The notes: generated by a model not told the origin, from the sequence alone. 64,000 nt of DNA from Flavobacterium anhuiense (GCF_004151235.1 NZ_JUIV01000020.1:32935-96934); one strand, 5' to 3'; shown: positions 8,283 through 17,312, counted from the stretch's first letter. Program-made: numbers and translations.

Positions 8283-8975
8283 ATGAAGAAAATTGGACTT
8301 ATCGGCGGAATCAGCTGGGTTTCTACATCAGATTATTATACTTTAATTAATAAAGGGATTAATGAAAAACTCGGCGGATTGAATTTCTCTGAGTGTTTGA
8401 TTTACTCTTTTAATTATGCCGATATTAAAAAGAATAACGATGCCAACGATTGGGATTCGACTTTTAGTATGCTTTTGAAAGCTGCAGAAGTTTTAAAATC
8501 GGGCGGGGCAGAAGCTATTCTTTTATGTGCCAATACCATGCATTTAATTGCAGATAGACTGCAAAATGCTATTGATATTCCTCTTATTCATATTGCTGAA
8601 GAAACAGCAATTGAAATTGAGAAAAAACAGCTGAAGAAAGTAGGTCTTTTGGGAACGAAATTTACTATGGAATTGGATTTCTTTAAAGACAAACTTGCTG
8701 ACAAAGGAATTGAAACAATAATTCCAGTAAGCGAAGAAGTCAAAGATTTCATTCATTATACGATTTTTGAAGAATTAGGAAGAGGACTTGCAACAGAAGA
8801 GACAAAAAAACGTTATCTAGAAATAGCAAATGAATTGATAAAAAACGGAGCAGAGGGGATCATTTTAGGGTGTACTGAAATTCCGCTAGTCATAAAAGAA
8901 GGAGACTTAAATGTTCCGATTTTTGACACAACTTTAATACACACACAAGCAGCAATTAATTTTCAATTAACATAG
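8283..8975 (+). CDS. aspartate/glutamate racemase family protein
   Basis: A 230-aa cofactor-independent racemase of the Asp/Glu family. The N-terminal glycine-rich IGLIGGISWVST is typical of the aspartate racemase branch. The two catalytic cysteines are in LLCANTMH (Cys82) and LGCTEIPL (Cys197). The expected role is interconversion of L- and D-aspartate or a related amino acid in the cytoplasm, for peptidoglycan or D-amino-acid metabolism. Sequence alone does not fix the substrate; murI (glutamate racemase) is less likely given the YCL-like aspartate racemase signature. It follows the small membrane protein gene with a 9-nt gap. Confidence 0.85.
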   Translation: MKKIGLIGGISWVSTSDYYTLINKGINEKLGGLNFSECLIYSFNYADIKKNNDANDWDSTFSMLLKAAEVLKSGGAEAILLCANTMHLIADRLQNAIDIPLIHIAEETAIEIEKKQLKKVGLLGTKFTMELDFFKDKLADKGIETIIPVSEEVKDFIHYTIFEELGRGLATEETKKRYLEIANELIKNGAEGIILGCTEIPLVIKEGDLNVPIFDTTLIHTQAAINFQLT

Positions 8976-8978
8976 TTT

Positions 8979-9112
8979 CGAGTTGCTAAGCTACTAAGGT
9001 TCTAAGTTGCTTAGTTTCTAAACATCATAAAAAAAGGGGAAAATTCAAATTGAATTTTCCCCTTTTTTTTTAATCTTAGAACCTTAGTATCTTAGAATCT
9101 TAGCGTCTAAAA
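8979..9112. repeat. opposed CTAAGnnn arms, 8-nt period, around a terminator
   Basis: The left arm (about 8979-9022) reads CTAAG CTA CTAAG GTT CTAAG TTG CTTAG. The right arm (about 9075-9110) reads CTTAG AAC CTTAG TAT CTTAG AAT CTTAG. A perfect terminator hairpin stands in the middle. The spacer separates converging genes. Confidence 0.85.
9031..9070. terminator. bidirectional terminator between racemase and DUF6048 genes
   Basis: A perfect 17-bp stem with a 3-nt loop: AAAAAGGGGAAAATTCA (9031-9047) with its complement at 9051-9067. T runs on both strands fit the converging genes. Confidence 0.92.
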
Positions 9113-9118
9113 AAAAAA

Positions 9119-9955
9119 CTATTTCTTCTTAGGCTCTTCTTTCTTTGCAATTTCAGATGCCATTGTTTTTTTCTTGTAAATCGGAATAAAGTAAGAAACC
9201 GTATAGTTGAAACCAATTCCAAAACTTCCGTCATAAGTTCTGTTGAATCCTGGAATATAAAGGTTTTCAAAATTGTTTGGCTCTTTGTTAGTAGCCAAAA
9301 GTTTAAGCTGAACACCAAAACCGACAAATACGTTATTGAAAACTTTTGCTTTTAATCCCATTGCAACCTCGATCCAAGTTGCTGTAAGTCCGCTGTATTT
9401 TTGACCTTCATTTATCGGAGGCAATTCACCCCAATATGGATTCGGATTATAGATTTTGTAATTAATTAGCTCTTGGCTAAAAGTACTGAATCCGCCACGC
9501 ATTCCTATCGTAATCAGGTTTTCCATATCTAACCAGTTTTGATAAAAATTATAATCAAAACCTGCTTTAATATAGGTTCCGTTAGCAGAAGAAGTCAATC
9601 GGTCGTCTTCTGTAGTTTTGTCTTCGTATCCTAATTCTGCGGCTATATAATATTTTTTTGTCAAACGCCAGTCTCCTACAAATTCAATTCCTTTGTAATC
9701 TTTATCGTAAAGTCCGCGAGTTAGTTTGTACAAGTCAACACCAACACGAAGTCCGTAGCGATCAGTTTTTACAACGCTATCTTTTGGAGCTTCCTGAATT
9801 TCTGGTTTTACCGTTTTTACAGTTTTTTCTGTTTGAGGCTTTTTAGCCACTATTGTGTCTTTATTTTTAGAAATTTCAGGCACATCCTGAGCAAAACCTA
9901 AAAACATTGAAAACAATAATGAAAGACTAAAAATAAACTTTAATGTGTGTTTCAT
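9119..9955 (-). CDS. DUF6048 family exported protein
   Basis: A 278-aa protein with a signal peptide (MKHTLKFIFSLSLLFSMFLGFAQ). A Lys/Thr/Pro-rich linker (about 30-60) follows, then a region with alternating aromatic residues that looks like an outer-membrane beta-barrel (YGLRVGVDLYKLTRGLYD, GFNYTVSYFIPIYKK). It matches, from memory, the DUF6048 family of Flavobacteriaceae; function unknown. I use the ATG at 9955. A TTG start at 9967 would put a charged extension before the signal peptide. It overlaps the end of the DUF6452 gene by 29 nt, so the pair is translationally coupled. The unit starts with rlmD. Confidence 0.8.
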   Translation of the reverse strand: MKHTLKFIFSLSLLFSMFLGFAQDVPEISKNKDTIVAKKPQTEKTVKTVKPEIQEAPKDSVVKTDRYGLRVGVDLYKLTRGLYDKDYKGIEFVGDWRLTKKYYIAAELGYEDKTTEDDRLTSSANGTYIKAGFDYNFYQNWLDMENLITIGMRGGFSTFSQELINYKIYNPNPYWGELPPINEGQKYSGLTATWIEVAMGLKAKVFNNVFVGFGVQLKLLATNKEPNNFENLYIPGFNRTYDGSFGIGFNYTVSYFIPIYKKKTMASEIAKKEEPKKK

Positions 9956-10469
9956 TTTCAAATTCAATGTTAGGGTTTTCTAAATCAACTTCGGTCATCC
10001 AAAAAGTATCTCCGTCTGGATCAGTGTGAACAAAAGGTGCAACGTTTGTTAACTGAAAAATGGTTTTAAATCCACAAGCTCTAGATACATACACATTTTG
10101 TGTCGTATAATTGAATTTTATAACATCAGTATTGATCGTTGTAGGCGTTTCACTTAAAGAGTTATAAATAAACTTGAAGGTTGTTGTGTTGTCATTTATT
10201 TTTAAAGGAATCATGACACTACTTCCGCTGGTTACATATCTCAACGGATCATCAACGGCGAGACTTTCATTAAAAACAATTCCCTGTTCCATTCCGTCAC
10301 CAATAACTTTTAAGTTACTCACATTTCTAGTTTTTGTCGGATTGGCAATATCAAAAAATGTAATCACCAATCTAGGTGTAGTTGGTGTATTGGCATCGCA
10401 AATATCATCTTTCTCACAGCTGGATAAGCCAAAAGTAAAGAGCAGTAAAAGAGAAATTAGTTTTTTCAT
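9927..10469 (-). CDS. DUF6452 family lipoprotein
   Basis: A 180-aa lipoprotein with signal peptide MKKLISLLLLFTFGLSSC, where the Cys is the lipidation site, followed by EKDDICDANTPTTPRLVITF. That stretch is characteristic of the DUF6452 family in Flavobacteriaceae. The mature domain looks like a compact beta-rich periplasmic or outer-membrane-attached domain. Function is unknown. It lies 7 nt downstream of rlmD and overlaps the DUF6048 gene. As I recall the order rlmD-DUF6452-DUF6048 recurs in related genomes, which suggests that the two exported proteins work together. Confidence 0.82.
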   Translation of the reverse strand: MKKLISLLLLFTFGLSSCEKDDICDANTPTTPRLVITFFDIANPTKTRNVSNLKVIGDGMEQGIVFNESLAVDDPLRYVTSGSSVMIPLKINDNTTTFKFIYNSLSETPTTINTDVIKFNYTTQNVYVSRACGFKTIFQLTNVAPFVHTDPDGDTFWMTEVDLENPNIEFENETHIKVYF

Positions 10470-10476
10470 CTATTTT

Positions 10477-11889
10477 TTATCGAAGTTCTAAAAGTACAAC
10501 ATTTTCAACATGATGTGTCTGCGGAAACATATCTACAGGTCTCACGCGCGTCACTTTATATTTTTCATCCATTAAAGCTAAGTCACGTGCTTGAGTTGCA
10601 GAATTACAACTTACATAAACTACTCTTTTTGGTGCAATTTTTAAAATTTGCTCCACAACATCTTTATGCATTCCGTCTCGAGGCGGATCTGTAATAATAA
10701 CATCTGGTTTACCGTGCTGTGCAATAAAAGCTTCATTGAAGACTACTTTCATGTCACCAACAAAAAACTCGCAATTTGTAATATTATTGCGCTCTGCATT
10801 GGCTTTAGCATCAATAATAGCTTCTGGAACACTTTCTACTCCGATTACTTTTTTTGCTTTTTTAGAAACGAATTGAGCAATTGTCCCTGTTCCTGTATAT
10901 AAGTCATAAACCGTCTCGTTTCCTGTAAGACCAGCAAAATCACGTGTTATTTTGTATAATTCGTAGGCTTGGTCAGAATTTGTCTGGTAGAAAGATTTTG
11001 CATTAATGCTGAATTTTAGACCTTCCATTTCTTCTAAAATGTAATCTCTTCCTTTGTAAAGAATAACATCCTGATCGTAAATAGTGTCATTTTGCTTGCC
11101 GTTTACCACATATTGTAAAGAAGTGATTTGTGGAAACTTCTCGTATAAATGGCCAAGAATTAATTCTCTATTTTCTTTGTCATCTTCAAAAAACTGAATT
11201 AAAACCATAATTTCTCCTGTAGAGACAGTACGAATCATGACAGTTCTCAATAATCCAGAATGTTCTCTCGGATTAAAAAATGCTAAATTATGCTCGTTTG
11301 CAAAAGCTCTGATCTCGTTACGAATAGCATTTGAGGGATCTTCTTGCAGATGACATTTATTGATGTCAAGAATTTTATCCCACATTTTCGGAATATGGAA
11401 TCCTAAAGCATTTCTATTTCCTAAGTCTTCCGTGCTTCCAATTTCTTTTTCTGTAAGCCAACGGCTGTTAGAAAAAGAAAATTCCATTTTATTTCTATAG
11501 AAAAACTGTTTCTCAGAACCTAAAATATCTTCAAATTCTGGAAGCTCAATTTTCCCTATTCTTTGTAAGTGATTTTTAACTTCATTTTGTTTAAATGCAA
11601 GTTGCTGGCTGTATTTCATATTTTGCCATTTACAACCTCCACACACTCCAAAATGTTCGCATATCGGATCTACTCTATATTCAGATAATTCGTGAAATTT
11701 TACAGCTTTACCTTCGTAGTAAGCCTTTCTTTTTTTTAATGTCTGTACGTCTACAACATCTCCAGGTACCACATTCGGAATAAAGATTACTTTTCCGTCA
11801 GGTGCTTTGGCTACTGAAACCCCTTTTGCACCAGCATCAAGAACTTGAATTTGATGAAAGACAACTTTGTCTGTATTTTTTCTTCCCAT
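10477..11889 (-). CDS. rlmD: 23S rRNA (uracil-C5)-methyltransferase RlmD
   Basis: A 470-aa TrmA/RumA-family enzyme that adds a C5 methyl to a 23S rRNA uridine (U1939 in E. coli numbering). A TRAM domain fills about residues 1-65. The Fe-S cluster cysteines start at 77, 83 and 86 (CEHFGVCGGC). The SAM site is VYDLYTGTGTIAQF, DPPRDGMHKDV carries the family DPPR motif, and the catalytic Cys is 428 in VYVSCNSATQARDL. It is first in an operon with DUF6452 and DUF6048, behind a consensus promoter. The target base is inferred from family; RlmCD-type double specificity cannot be excluded. Confidence 0.92.
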   Translation of the reverse strand: MGRKNTDKVVFHQIQVLDAGAKGVSVAKAPDGKVIFIPNVVPGDVVDVQTLKKRKAYYEGKAVKFHELSEYRVDPICEHFGVCGGCKWQNMKYSQQLAFKQNEVKNHLQRIGKIELPEFEDILGSEKQFFYRNKMEFSFSNSRWLTEKEIGSTEDLGNRNALGFHIPKMWDKILDINKCHLQEDPSNAIRNEIRAFANEHNLAFFNPREHSGLLRTVMIRTVSTGEIMVLIQFFEDDKENRELILGHLYEKFPQITSLQYVVNGKQNDTIYDQDVILYKGRDYILEEMEGLKFSINAKSFYQTNSDQAYELYKITRDFAGLTGNETVYDLYTGTGTIAQFVSKKAKKVIGVESVPEAIIDAKANAERNNITNCEFFVGDMKVVFNEAFIAQHGKPDVIITDPPRDGMHKDVVEQILKIAPKRVVYVSCNSATQARDLALMDEKYKVTRVRPVDMFPQTHHVENVVLLELR

Positions 11890-11893
11890 AGCG

Positions 11894-11923
11894 CAAAAAT
11901 AAGCCTTTGAAAACTTTTACAAA
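11894..11923 (-). promoter_or_regulatory. rlmD promoter (TTTG-N18-TATTTTTG)
   Basis: On the minus strand, TTTG (11920-11923) is 18 nt from TATTTTTG (11894-11901). The -7 ends only 5 nt before the ATG at 11889, so the rlmD transcript would have almost no leader. Confidence 0.65.
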
Positions 11924-12049
11924 TTTAATTTTTGAAAAAATTTAGAAATTCTTCAAAATATTAGTTTAATTGGCTATAAAAGCTAATTTTGTTTTAGCAA
12001 TTATCCCCAATAAAAATAGCTATTAATCTACGCTTATTCTTGTCTTTTT

Positions 12050-13099
12050 ATGAAGTTGTATCATAAACTCTCACAAATCAGCTTTCTTAAAAAAAGTTAT
12101 GCTTTTAAATTCCTATTTGTCGCTTTTATAGGTATTCATATTCCTTTAATTGGCATTTTATTTTTCGTTTTGTTTTTCGAGCATGAGGTTTCATCGACTT
12201 CCATTCTTATTTTTTCTTTAATTATGACATTGTTGGCAACAGCAATAACACTTTTGGTTTTAAACAAGCTGATAAAGCCCATTGCCACAGCTTCAAAGGC
12301 TTTGGATGATTATAGAACTTCAAGAAAATTGTCTGATCTGCCAACAGAATATACAGATGAAGCTGGACTGCTTTTGTGCAACATACAAGAATCTATTAAT
12401 GAAGCTGAGAATTTTATCAACGAAAAACAGGATTTAATCTATATGCTTTCGCATGATTTGAAAAATTTTGCTGGAAATCCGCAAGGTTTGGCTCAATTGA
12501 TTATAAGCGAAAATCCATCAGAATCGGTTAAGAATATGGCCGAATTGATTTGCGAATCGACTGATCTTCAATTTAGATATATCGAAAATTTCATCAAGTT
12601 ACTAAAAGAACAGGATGATGTTGCAAAAGAGAACCAAGAAGCTAAGACCATTTCGTTTTCTAATATTCTTCCTTTTATTAATGAACAAGTCGAACAGCGA
12701 TTACTTGATAAAAATATAAGACTAGATTTAGCAATAGAATGTTCAGAAGCTAAACTGAAAATCGATGAGGGACTTTTGATTCAGGTTTTGGTAAATCTGA
12801 TTAGCAACGCGATTAAGTTTTCCTATTTTGAAAGTGAAATAAAAGCCAGAATCTTTTCAGAAAACTCAAAATTGATTATAACAGTAAAAGACCACGGAAT
12901 AGGTTTTGATAAAAATCAGATTGAAGAATTATTTAAAAAATTCACGAAAATGAGCCGACTTGGAACTGCAAGTGAAGGTTCTACGGGGATTGGATTGTAT
13001 TTGTGCAAAAAAATCATTGAAAGAAATAAAGGAAGATTAACGGCATCGAGCGAAGGGAAGAATAAAGGCGCTGAGTTTAGAATTGAATTTGATGTTTAA
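12050..13099 (+). CDS. membrane sensor histidine kinase (orphan)
   Basis: A 349-aa kinase. Two membrane helices (about 20-43 and 51-72) have only a very short loop between them, so there is no periplasmic sensor domain. A HAMP-like or coiled linker follows to about 125. The phospho-acceptor H-box has His135 in YMLSHDLKN. The ATPase domain shows NLISNAIKFS (N box), DHGIGFD (G1) and STGIGLYLCKKII (G2). The phosphorylated His and all ATP motifs are intact. No response regulator is adjacent, so the partner is encoded elsewhere. The lack of an external domain suggests sensing within the membrane or the cytoplasm. Confidence 0.87.
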   Translation: MKLYHKLSQISFLKKSYAFKFLFVAFIGIHIPLIGILFFVLFFEHEVSSTSILIFSLIMTLLATAITLLVLNKLIKPIATASKALDDYRTSRKLSDLPTEYTDEAGLLLCNIQESINEAENFINEKQDLIYMLSHDLKNFAGNPQGLAQLIISENPSESVKNMAELICESTDLQFRYIENFIKLLKEQDDVAKENQEAKTISFSNILPFINEQVEQRLLDKNIRLDLAIECSEAKLKIDEGLLIQVLVNLISNAIKFSYFESEIKARIFSENSKLIITVKDHGIGFDKNQIEELFKKFTKMSRLGTASEGSTGIGLYLCKKIIERNKGRLTASSEGKNKGAEFRIEFDV

Positions 13100-13105
13100 A
13101 ATACG

Positions 13106-13148
13106 AAAGGGCTATTAAGATTTAGAAAACTTAATAACCCTTTTTTAT
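13106..13148. terminator. bidirectional terminator, kinase / aldo-keto reductase
   Basis: AAAGGGCTATTAAG (13106-13119) pairs with CTTAATAACCCTTT (13130-13143) with a bulge, followed by T runs. It lies between converging genes. Confidence 0.75.
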
Positions 13149-13163
13149 TTTTCTTTGGGTTTA

Positions 13164-14150
13164 CTACCAAAGTTGATGCACCGAAGGTTTGATCAAATCG
13201 CTGTAAATTTTGTTCATCGCTGTAATCTGCTCAGAAGTTAATTTAGGAGCATCATAAACCGATAAATTGGATAAAACATGTTCTGTTTTTGATGCGCCTG
13301 GAATAATACAGCTTACTTCGTCAAAACTCAAAATCCATTGAAGCGCAATTGCAGCTAGATTTTTTGATTCAGGAAATAATGCTTTTAATTCGTCAACAGC
13401 TCTCAATCCTAATTCATAATCAATTCCAGAAAAAGTTTCTCCTTTATCAAACGCTTCTCCGTTACGATTAAAGTTACGATGATCCTGAGGTTCAAAAGTG
13501 GTTTTTGAATCAAATTTACCCGTTAAAAGTCCGCTTGCTAGCGGAACTCTTGCGATAATTCCAATGTCTTTTTTTCTTGCTTCCGCGAAAAACAATTCAG
13601 AAGGACGCTGACGAAATAGGTTGAAAATTATCTGAACCGTAGTTACATTAGAATATTCAATTGCTTTTAATGCTTCTTCCACTTTTTCAACGCTTACTCC
13701 AAGATTAAGAATTTTTCCCTGATCCTTTAATCGGTCAAAAAGTTCAAATATTTCTGGACGATAATAAACTTCTGTTGGCGGACAGTGTAGCTGAATCAAA
13801 TCCAATGTTTCTAAACCAGTTCTTTTTAAACTGTCTTCAACAAATTTTTGAAGCACTTTTGGAGTATATCCTTCATTAACATGCGGATTTATCTGGCGTC
13901 CGCATTTTGTGGCAACAAAAATTCGTTCAGAACGTGAACGAGCGACTCTTCCAACGGCAGTTTCACTTAATCCGTTTTCGTATACATCGGCAGTGTCAAT
14001 AAAGTTTACACCATTGTCAATAGCCGTGTTCAAAAGTTCGTCGGCTGTTTTATCATCAAAACCTGATCCCCATTTTCCACCAACTTGCCAAGTGCCAAGT
14101 GAGATTTCAGAGATATTAAAGTTTGTTTTTCCTAGTTTTCTGTAGTTCAT
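13164..14150 (-). CDS. aldo/keto reductase
   Basis: A 328-aa NAD(P)H-dependent oxidoreductase with a (beta/alpha)8 barrel. The catalytic tetrad is complete: Asp52, Tyr57 (FIDTADVYENG), Lys82 (VATKCG) and His122 (LIQLHCP). The C-terminal IPGASKTEHVLSNL is the usual cofactor-binding segment. It resembles the general YajO/IolS-like branch; the natural substrate is unknown. It is preceded by a repeat-rich spacer and transcribed away from it, with no partner genes in an operon. Confidence 0.9.
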   Translation of the reverse strand: MNYRKLGKTNFNISEISLGTWQVGGKWGSGFDDKTADELLNTAIDNGVNFIDTADVYENGLSETAVGRVARSRSERIFVATKCGRQINPHVNEGYTPKVLQKFVEDSLKRTGLETLDLIQLHCPPTEVYYRPEIFELFDRLKDQGKILNLGVSVEKVEEALKAIEYSNVTTVQIIFNLFRQRPSELFFAEARKKDIGIIARVPLASGLLTGKFDSKTTFEPQDHRNFNRNGEAFDKGETFSGIDYELGLRAVDELKALFPESKNLAAIALQWILSFDEVSCIIPGASKTEHVLSNLSVYDAPKLTSEQITAMNKIYSDLIKPSVHQLW

Positions 14151-14159
14151 TTTTTTAAG

Positions 14160-14292
14160 ATTCTAAGGTTCTGAGTCGCTGAGATGCTAAGTTTTTTTTC
14201 TCTTAAGTTTCTAAGCTGCTAAGGCTTTAAGTGACAAAGTTTTTATTGTTTTTTGACTTAGAAGCTTAGAGCCTTAGCAACTTAGCATCTTT
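14160..14292. repeat. three-block CTAAGnnn repeat, 8-nt period
   Basis: Two direct blocks (about 14162-14195: CTAAG GTT CTGAG TCG CTGAG ATG CTAAG; about 14204-14240: CTAAG CTG CTAAG GCT TTAAG TGA CAAAG) face one inverted block (about 14257-14290: CTTAG AAG CTTAG AGC CTTAG CAA CTTAG). The spacer separates two minus-strand genes, so the structure is not confined to converging pairs. Confidence 0.85.
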
Positions 14293-14294
14293 TT

Positions 14295-15182
14295 TTAATC
14301 AAATAAATCAGAAGACAAATAACGGTCGCCACGATCGCAGATTACGGCAACTACGACTCCAGATTCTAGTTGTTCGGCTATTTTTAAGGCAACGGCAACA
14401 GAGCCTCCGCTGCTCATTCCTGCAAAAACACCTTCTTCCAAAGCTAGTCTTTTGGTCATGGCACGTGCTTCTTCTTCACTTACATCGACAACGGTATCTA
14501 CTTTAGAAGCATCAAATATTTTCGGAAGATATTCTTGCGGCCATTTACGGATTCCAGGAATCTGAGAACCATCACTAGGTTGTGCACCAATAATTTGAAC
14601 ATTTGGATTCTTTTCTTTCAAATAAGTCGAAGTTCCAATAATGGTTCCAGTTGTTCCCATAGCCGAAACAAAATGCGTTACAGTTCCGTCAGTATCATTC
14701 CATATTTCGGGACCTGTTGTCTTGTAATGGGCTTTCCAGTTGTCATCATTTGCAAACTGATTCAACATCAAATAGCCGCCTTGTGCCACTTTTTTATCGG
14801 CATAATCTCTAGAACCTATAATTCCTTCGCTAGCAGGCGTAAGAATAACTGTGGCGCCATAAGCACGCATAGTTTGAGTACGTTCTTTGGTTGAATCTTC
14901 TGGTAAAACCAATTCGATTTCGATGCCAAATAACTGTGCAATCATCGCCAAAGCAATTCCAGTATTTCCGCTGGTTGCTTCAATCAATTTATCTCCCTTT
15001 TTGATGTCGCCTCTTTCTAATGCTGAAGCAATCATATTGTATGCGGCTCTATCTTTTACGCTTCCTCCCGGATTATTTCCTTCTAGTTTTAGCAGAAGCT
15101 TTACATTTTTATTTTTAACTAGATTGACTGTTTCCATTAGAGGAGTATTGCCAATTAGGTTTAATAATTTATGTGAATTCAT
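14295..15182 (-). CDS. cysM: cysteine synthase CysM (O-acetylserine sulfhydrylase)
   Basis: A 295-aa PLP enzyme that makes L-cysteine from O-acetylserine and sulfide (CysM types also accept thiosulfate). The PLP lysine is Lys43 in NNPGGSVKDRAA. The substrate-binding EATSGNTGIALA and the phosphate-binding GTTGTIIG loops are clear. Overall it is closer to CysM (short, GVFAGMSSGGSVA) than to CysK. It starts 1 nt after the stop of the serine acetyltransferase gene, so the two steps of cysteine synthesis are encoded as one operon. Confidence 0.9.
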   Translation of the reverse strand: MNSHKLLNLIGNTPLMETVNLVKNKNVKLLLKLEGNNPGGSVKDRAAYNMIASALERGDIKKGDKLIEATSGNTGIALAMIAQLFGIEIELVLPEDSTKERTQTMRAYGATVILTPASEGIIGSRDYADKKVAQGGYLMLNQFANDDNWKAHYKTTGPEIWNDTDGTVTHFVSAMGTTGTIIGTSTYLKEKNPNVQIIGAQPSDGSQIPGIRKWPQEYLPKIFDASKVDTVVDVSEEEARAMTKRLALEEGVFAGMSSGGSVAVALKIAEQLESGVVVAVICDRGDRYLSSDLFD

Positions 15183-15183
15183 T

Positions 15184-15975
15184 TTATTTTTTCTCTTTTA
15201 TTTTAACTTCAGTTGTAGTCGTGTTGGTTACGATAGAATTTTCAGGAATCGATTTTGTAACCCAAGCATTTCCTCCAACAATACTATTTTTTCCAATTAC
15301 AGTTTCTCCGCCCAGAATTGTTGCATTGGCATAAATGCAGACATTTGCTTCAACAGTTGGATGTCTTTTCGCATTTTTCATTTCTTTACTTACGCTTAAA
15401 GCGCCAAGCGTAACACCCTGATAGATTTTTACATGTTTTTTAATAACAGTTGTTTCGCCGATTACAATTCCTGTCGCGTGATCGATAAAAAATGGCGATG
15501 CAATATCAGCTCCGGCATGAATATCTGTACCTGTAATTCTATGTGCATATTCGCTCATTAATCGTGAAAAAAGCAATAAATCGAGGTGGTATAATTCGTG
15601 GCTTAATCTGTAAATAGCGATGGCATAGAATCCAGGATAGCCTAAGTATACTTCGTCAATGCTGTTTGAAGCGGGATCGTTCTCAAGAATATATTCCGCA
15701 TCTTGATTTAGCTTTTCCAAAACCCCAGGAAGTTTTTCTAAAAAGCGATCCCAAATAGATTCGCATAAATTTTGAGGTTTTTTGCACGCCAAAACCGCGA
15801 TTTCCTTAAAGCGAAACTCTAATTCATCGATACTTTCGTCCAAAGCTGCATTTGAATCAAATAGCGTATAAAAAAGCTTTTCTGTAAAGTCTTCAGTCTT
15901 GGTTTTAATGCCGTAATTTATGTGTGAGTGGCTCTTTAAAGCTCTTATATTTTGTATGATATTGTCTTTTGTCAC
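15184..15975 (-). CDS. serine O-acetyltransferase
   Basis: Acetylates L-serine with acetyl-CoA to supply the next enzyme, CysM. The N-terminal helical domain (1-130) is followed by a left-handed beta-helix with hexapeptide repeats. These include IHAGADIASPFFIDHATGIVIG (His/Asp of the active site region) and IYQGVTLGA. I start at GTG 15975 (263 aa, MTKDNIIQNIRALKS). Another GTG at 16041 would add 22 hydrophobic residues that do not fit a cytoplasmic enzyme. Both are non-ATG starts, so the start is the least certain part. It resembles the EpsC/SatA-like long form seen in Bacteroidota. Confidence 0.85.
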   Translation of the reverse strand: MTKDNIIQNIRALKSHSHINYGIKTKTEDFTEKLFYTLFDSNAALDESIDELEFRFKEIAVLACKKPQNLCESIWDRFLEKLPGVLEKLNQDAEYILENDPASNSIDEVYLGYPGFYAIAIYRLSHELYHLDLLLFSRLMSEYAHRITGTDIHAGADIASPFFIDHATGIVIGETTVIKKHVKIYQGVTLGALSVSKEMKNAKRHPTVEANVCIYANATILGGETVIGKNSIVGGNAWVTKSIPENSIVTNTTTTEVKIKEKK

Positions 15976-16166
15976 AATGGTAAAAATGAATGAATAATTT
16001 TGGAACGTTAAAAGTAAGGCGTTTTTTGGAAATAAAATCACGATTTAACGAAAGAAATTTTGTTCGAAAAGTTTGATTTGTGATAAAAAACGAATTATAC
16101 ACGGTTCTTTTTTATGCAATTCTTAAGAAGTTTATTGCGTAAATTAGCTTTTAAAATATACTAAAA

Positions 16167-16868
16167 ATGAAAAACAGCCAAACATTTAAAAGTGACATTT
16201 CTGGGATTTCTTTTCCTGAAAATGAGAAAATATACGGAAGAGCGATTCACGATCCGATTTTAGGATTAATTAAAAAAGAATATCCTGATTTTAGCACTGA
16301 AGACTGTATTTCTATAAATGAATTAAATGTTTACCGTCAAAAATATATTTCAAATTATCTATCGACTGAAATAGGAGCACTTTCTGCAATGGAGAAGAAT
16401 GTTATTTCTTCATTGAAAGAAGATAAGTCTATTGTAAGTATTGTGGAAGATGAAGAAGAGGTCAGAAACTTAGGGCAGAAGGTGGCTGATAAAGTAGCTG
16501 ATTTTGGAGGAAGCTGGACTTTTATAATTTCGTTCGTAATTTTTATTTCAGTTTGGATTGGTGCAAATGTTTTTATCTTTTTAAACAAAGGATTTGATCC
16601 GTATCCGTTTATTCTCTTAAACTTAATCTTGTCATGTGTGGCAGCTTTGCAGGCGCCTGTCATTATGATGAGTCAAAATCGTCAGGAAGAAAAAGACCGC
16701 AATCGAGCTAAGAAAGATTATATGATCAATCTGAAATCGGAATTGGAGATTAGATTAATTCATGATAAAATTGATCATTTAATTATGCATCAGCAACAAG
16801 AATTAATCGAAATTCAAAAAGTGCAAATCGAAATGATGAATGATATTTTGAATCAGATTAAGAAATAA
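16167..16868 (+). CDS. DUF1003 membrane protein
   Basis: A 233-aa protein with the DUF1003 core: GGSWTFIISFVIFISVWIG, then NLILSCVAALQAPVIMMSQNRQ with two membrane helices (about 115-135 and 148-168). A basic, helical cytoplasmic tail (EEKDRNRAKKDYMINLKSE) runs to the end and could form a coiled coil. The N-terminal half contains a short Cys-bearing segment (PDFSTEDCISINELNVYRQ), common in DUF1003 proteins. Function unknown. It stands alone, divergent from the cysE-cysM operon. Confidence 0.85.
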   Translation: MKNSQTFKSDISGISFPENEKIYGRAIHDPILGLIKKEYPDFSTEDCISINELNVYRQKYISNYLSTEIGALSAMEKNVISSLKEDKSIVSIVEDEEEVRNLGQKVADKVADFGGSWTFIISFVIFISVWIGANVFIFLNKGFDPYPFILLNLILSCVAALQAPVIMMSQNRQEEKDRNRAKKDYMINLKSELEIRLIHDKIDHLIMHQQQELIEIQKVQIEMMNDILNQIKK

Positions 16869-16938
16869 AAGCTGTTAAAATTCCAATTTTTAAATCCCAA
16901 ATTCTAAAAGGAGCAAAGAGACCTTTAGAAAATCTAAA
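16869..16938. repeat. A+T-rich word repeat between DUF1003 and DUF2752
   Basis: The converging spacer holds AATTCCAA/AAATCCCAAATTCTAAA words on one side and AATCTAAA AATCTAAA words with an 8-nt period on the other. It is a weaker version of the opposed-arm spacers. No strong hairpin is seen. Confidence 0.4.
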
Positions 16939-16940
16939 AT

Positions 16941-17225
16941 CTAAAAATAAAAGTGCTTCAGATAATAACCGCCAAGCATAAAAAATAGATTTATGATTGC
17001 CATTTTCCAGATTAGTTTTTTGTAATTTCTTGACTTATCTAAAAAATGAAATGCTATAAAAATGAAGAGTAACAGGCAGGTATAAATTGCGGGATACATT
17101 TTAAAAGCAGCTAAAAAATCGCCTTGAAAAAGTAAGAATAGAGATCTCTGAAATCCACACCCCAAACAGTCATAACCAAACACAGTTTTGAACATACAAG
17201 GGATCATATATTTCTCTAAACTCAT
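16941..17225 (-). CDS. DUF2752 small membrane protein
   Basis: A 94-aa protein with the DUF2752 signature CLGCGFQRSLFLLFQGDFLAAF, a conserved Cys pair followed by Gln-Arg, and three hydrophobic segments. Function unknown. I use the ATG at 17225 (MSLEKYMIPC); the frame opens at a TTG at 17243, which I consider upstream noise. It converges on the DUF1003 gene. Confidence 0.85.
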   Translation of the reverse strand: MSLEKYMIPCMFKTVFGYDCLGCGFQRSLFLLFQGDFLAAFKMYPAIYTCLLLFIFIAFHFLDKSRNYKKLIWKMAIINLFFMLGGYYLKHFYF

Positions 17226-17304
17226 GGCATATCTTTTTTGCAATTTTACTAAAAAAATATGACAAACGTTTAGAGTAGTATAGAAGTACTATTTGAAAGT
17301 TTTA

Positions 17305-17312
17305 TATTTTTG
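17305..17312 (+). promoter_or_regulatory. -7 element TATTTTTG
   Basis: Matches the -7 consensus and ends 21 nt before the ATG of the 57-aa protein at 17334. No clear -33 element. Confidence 0.5.

Noticed and set aside
11595..11783. Plus-strand frame of 62 codons inside rlmD
   Set aside because: Lies opposite well-conserved rlmD codons with no promoter or family motif; a shadow frame.
14535..15399. Long antisense frames opposite cysM and the serine acetyltransferase
   Set aside because: 119 and 170 codons long, but composition is Ser/Phe/Arg-rich without recognisable domains, and the opposing genes have full catalytic motifs.
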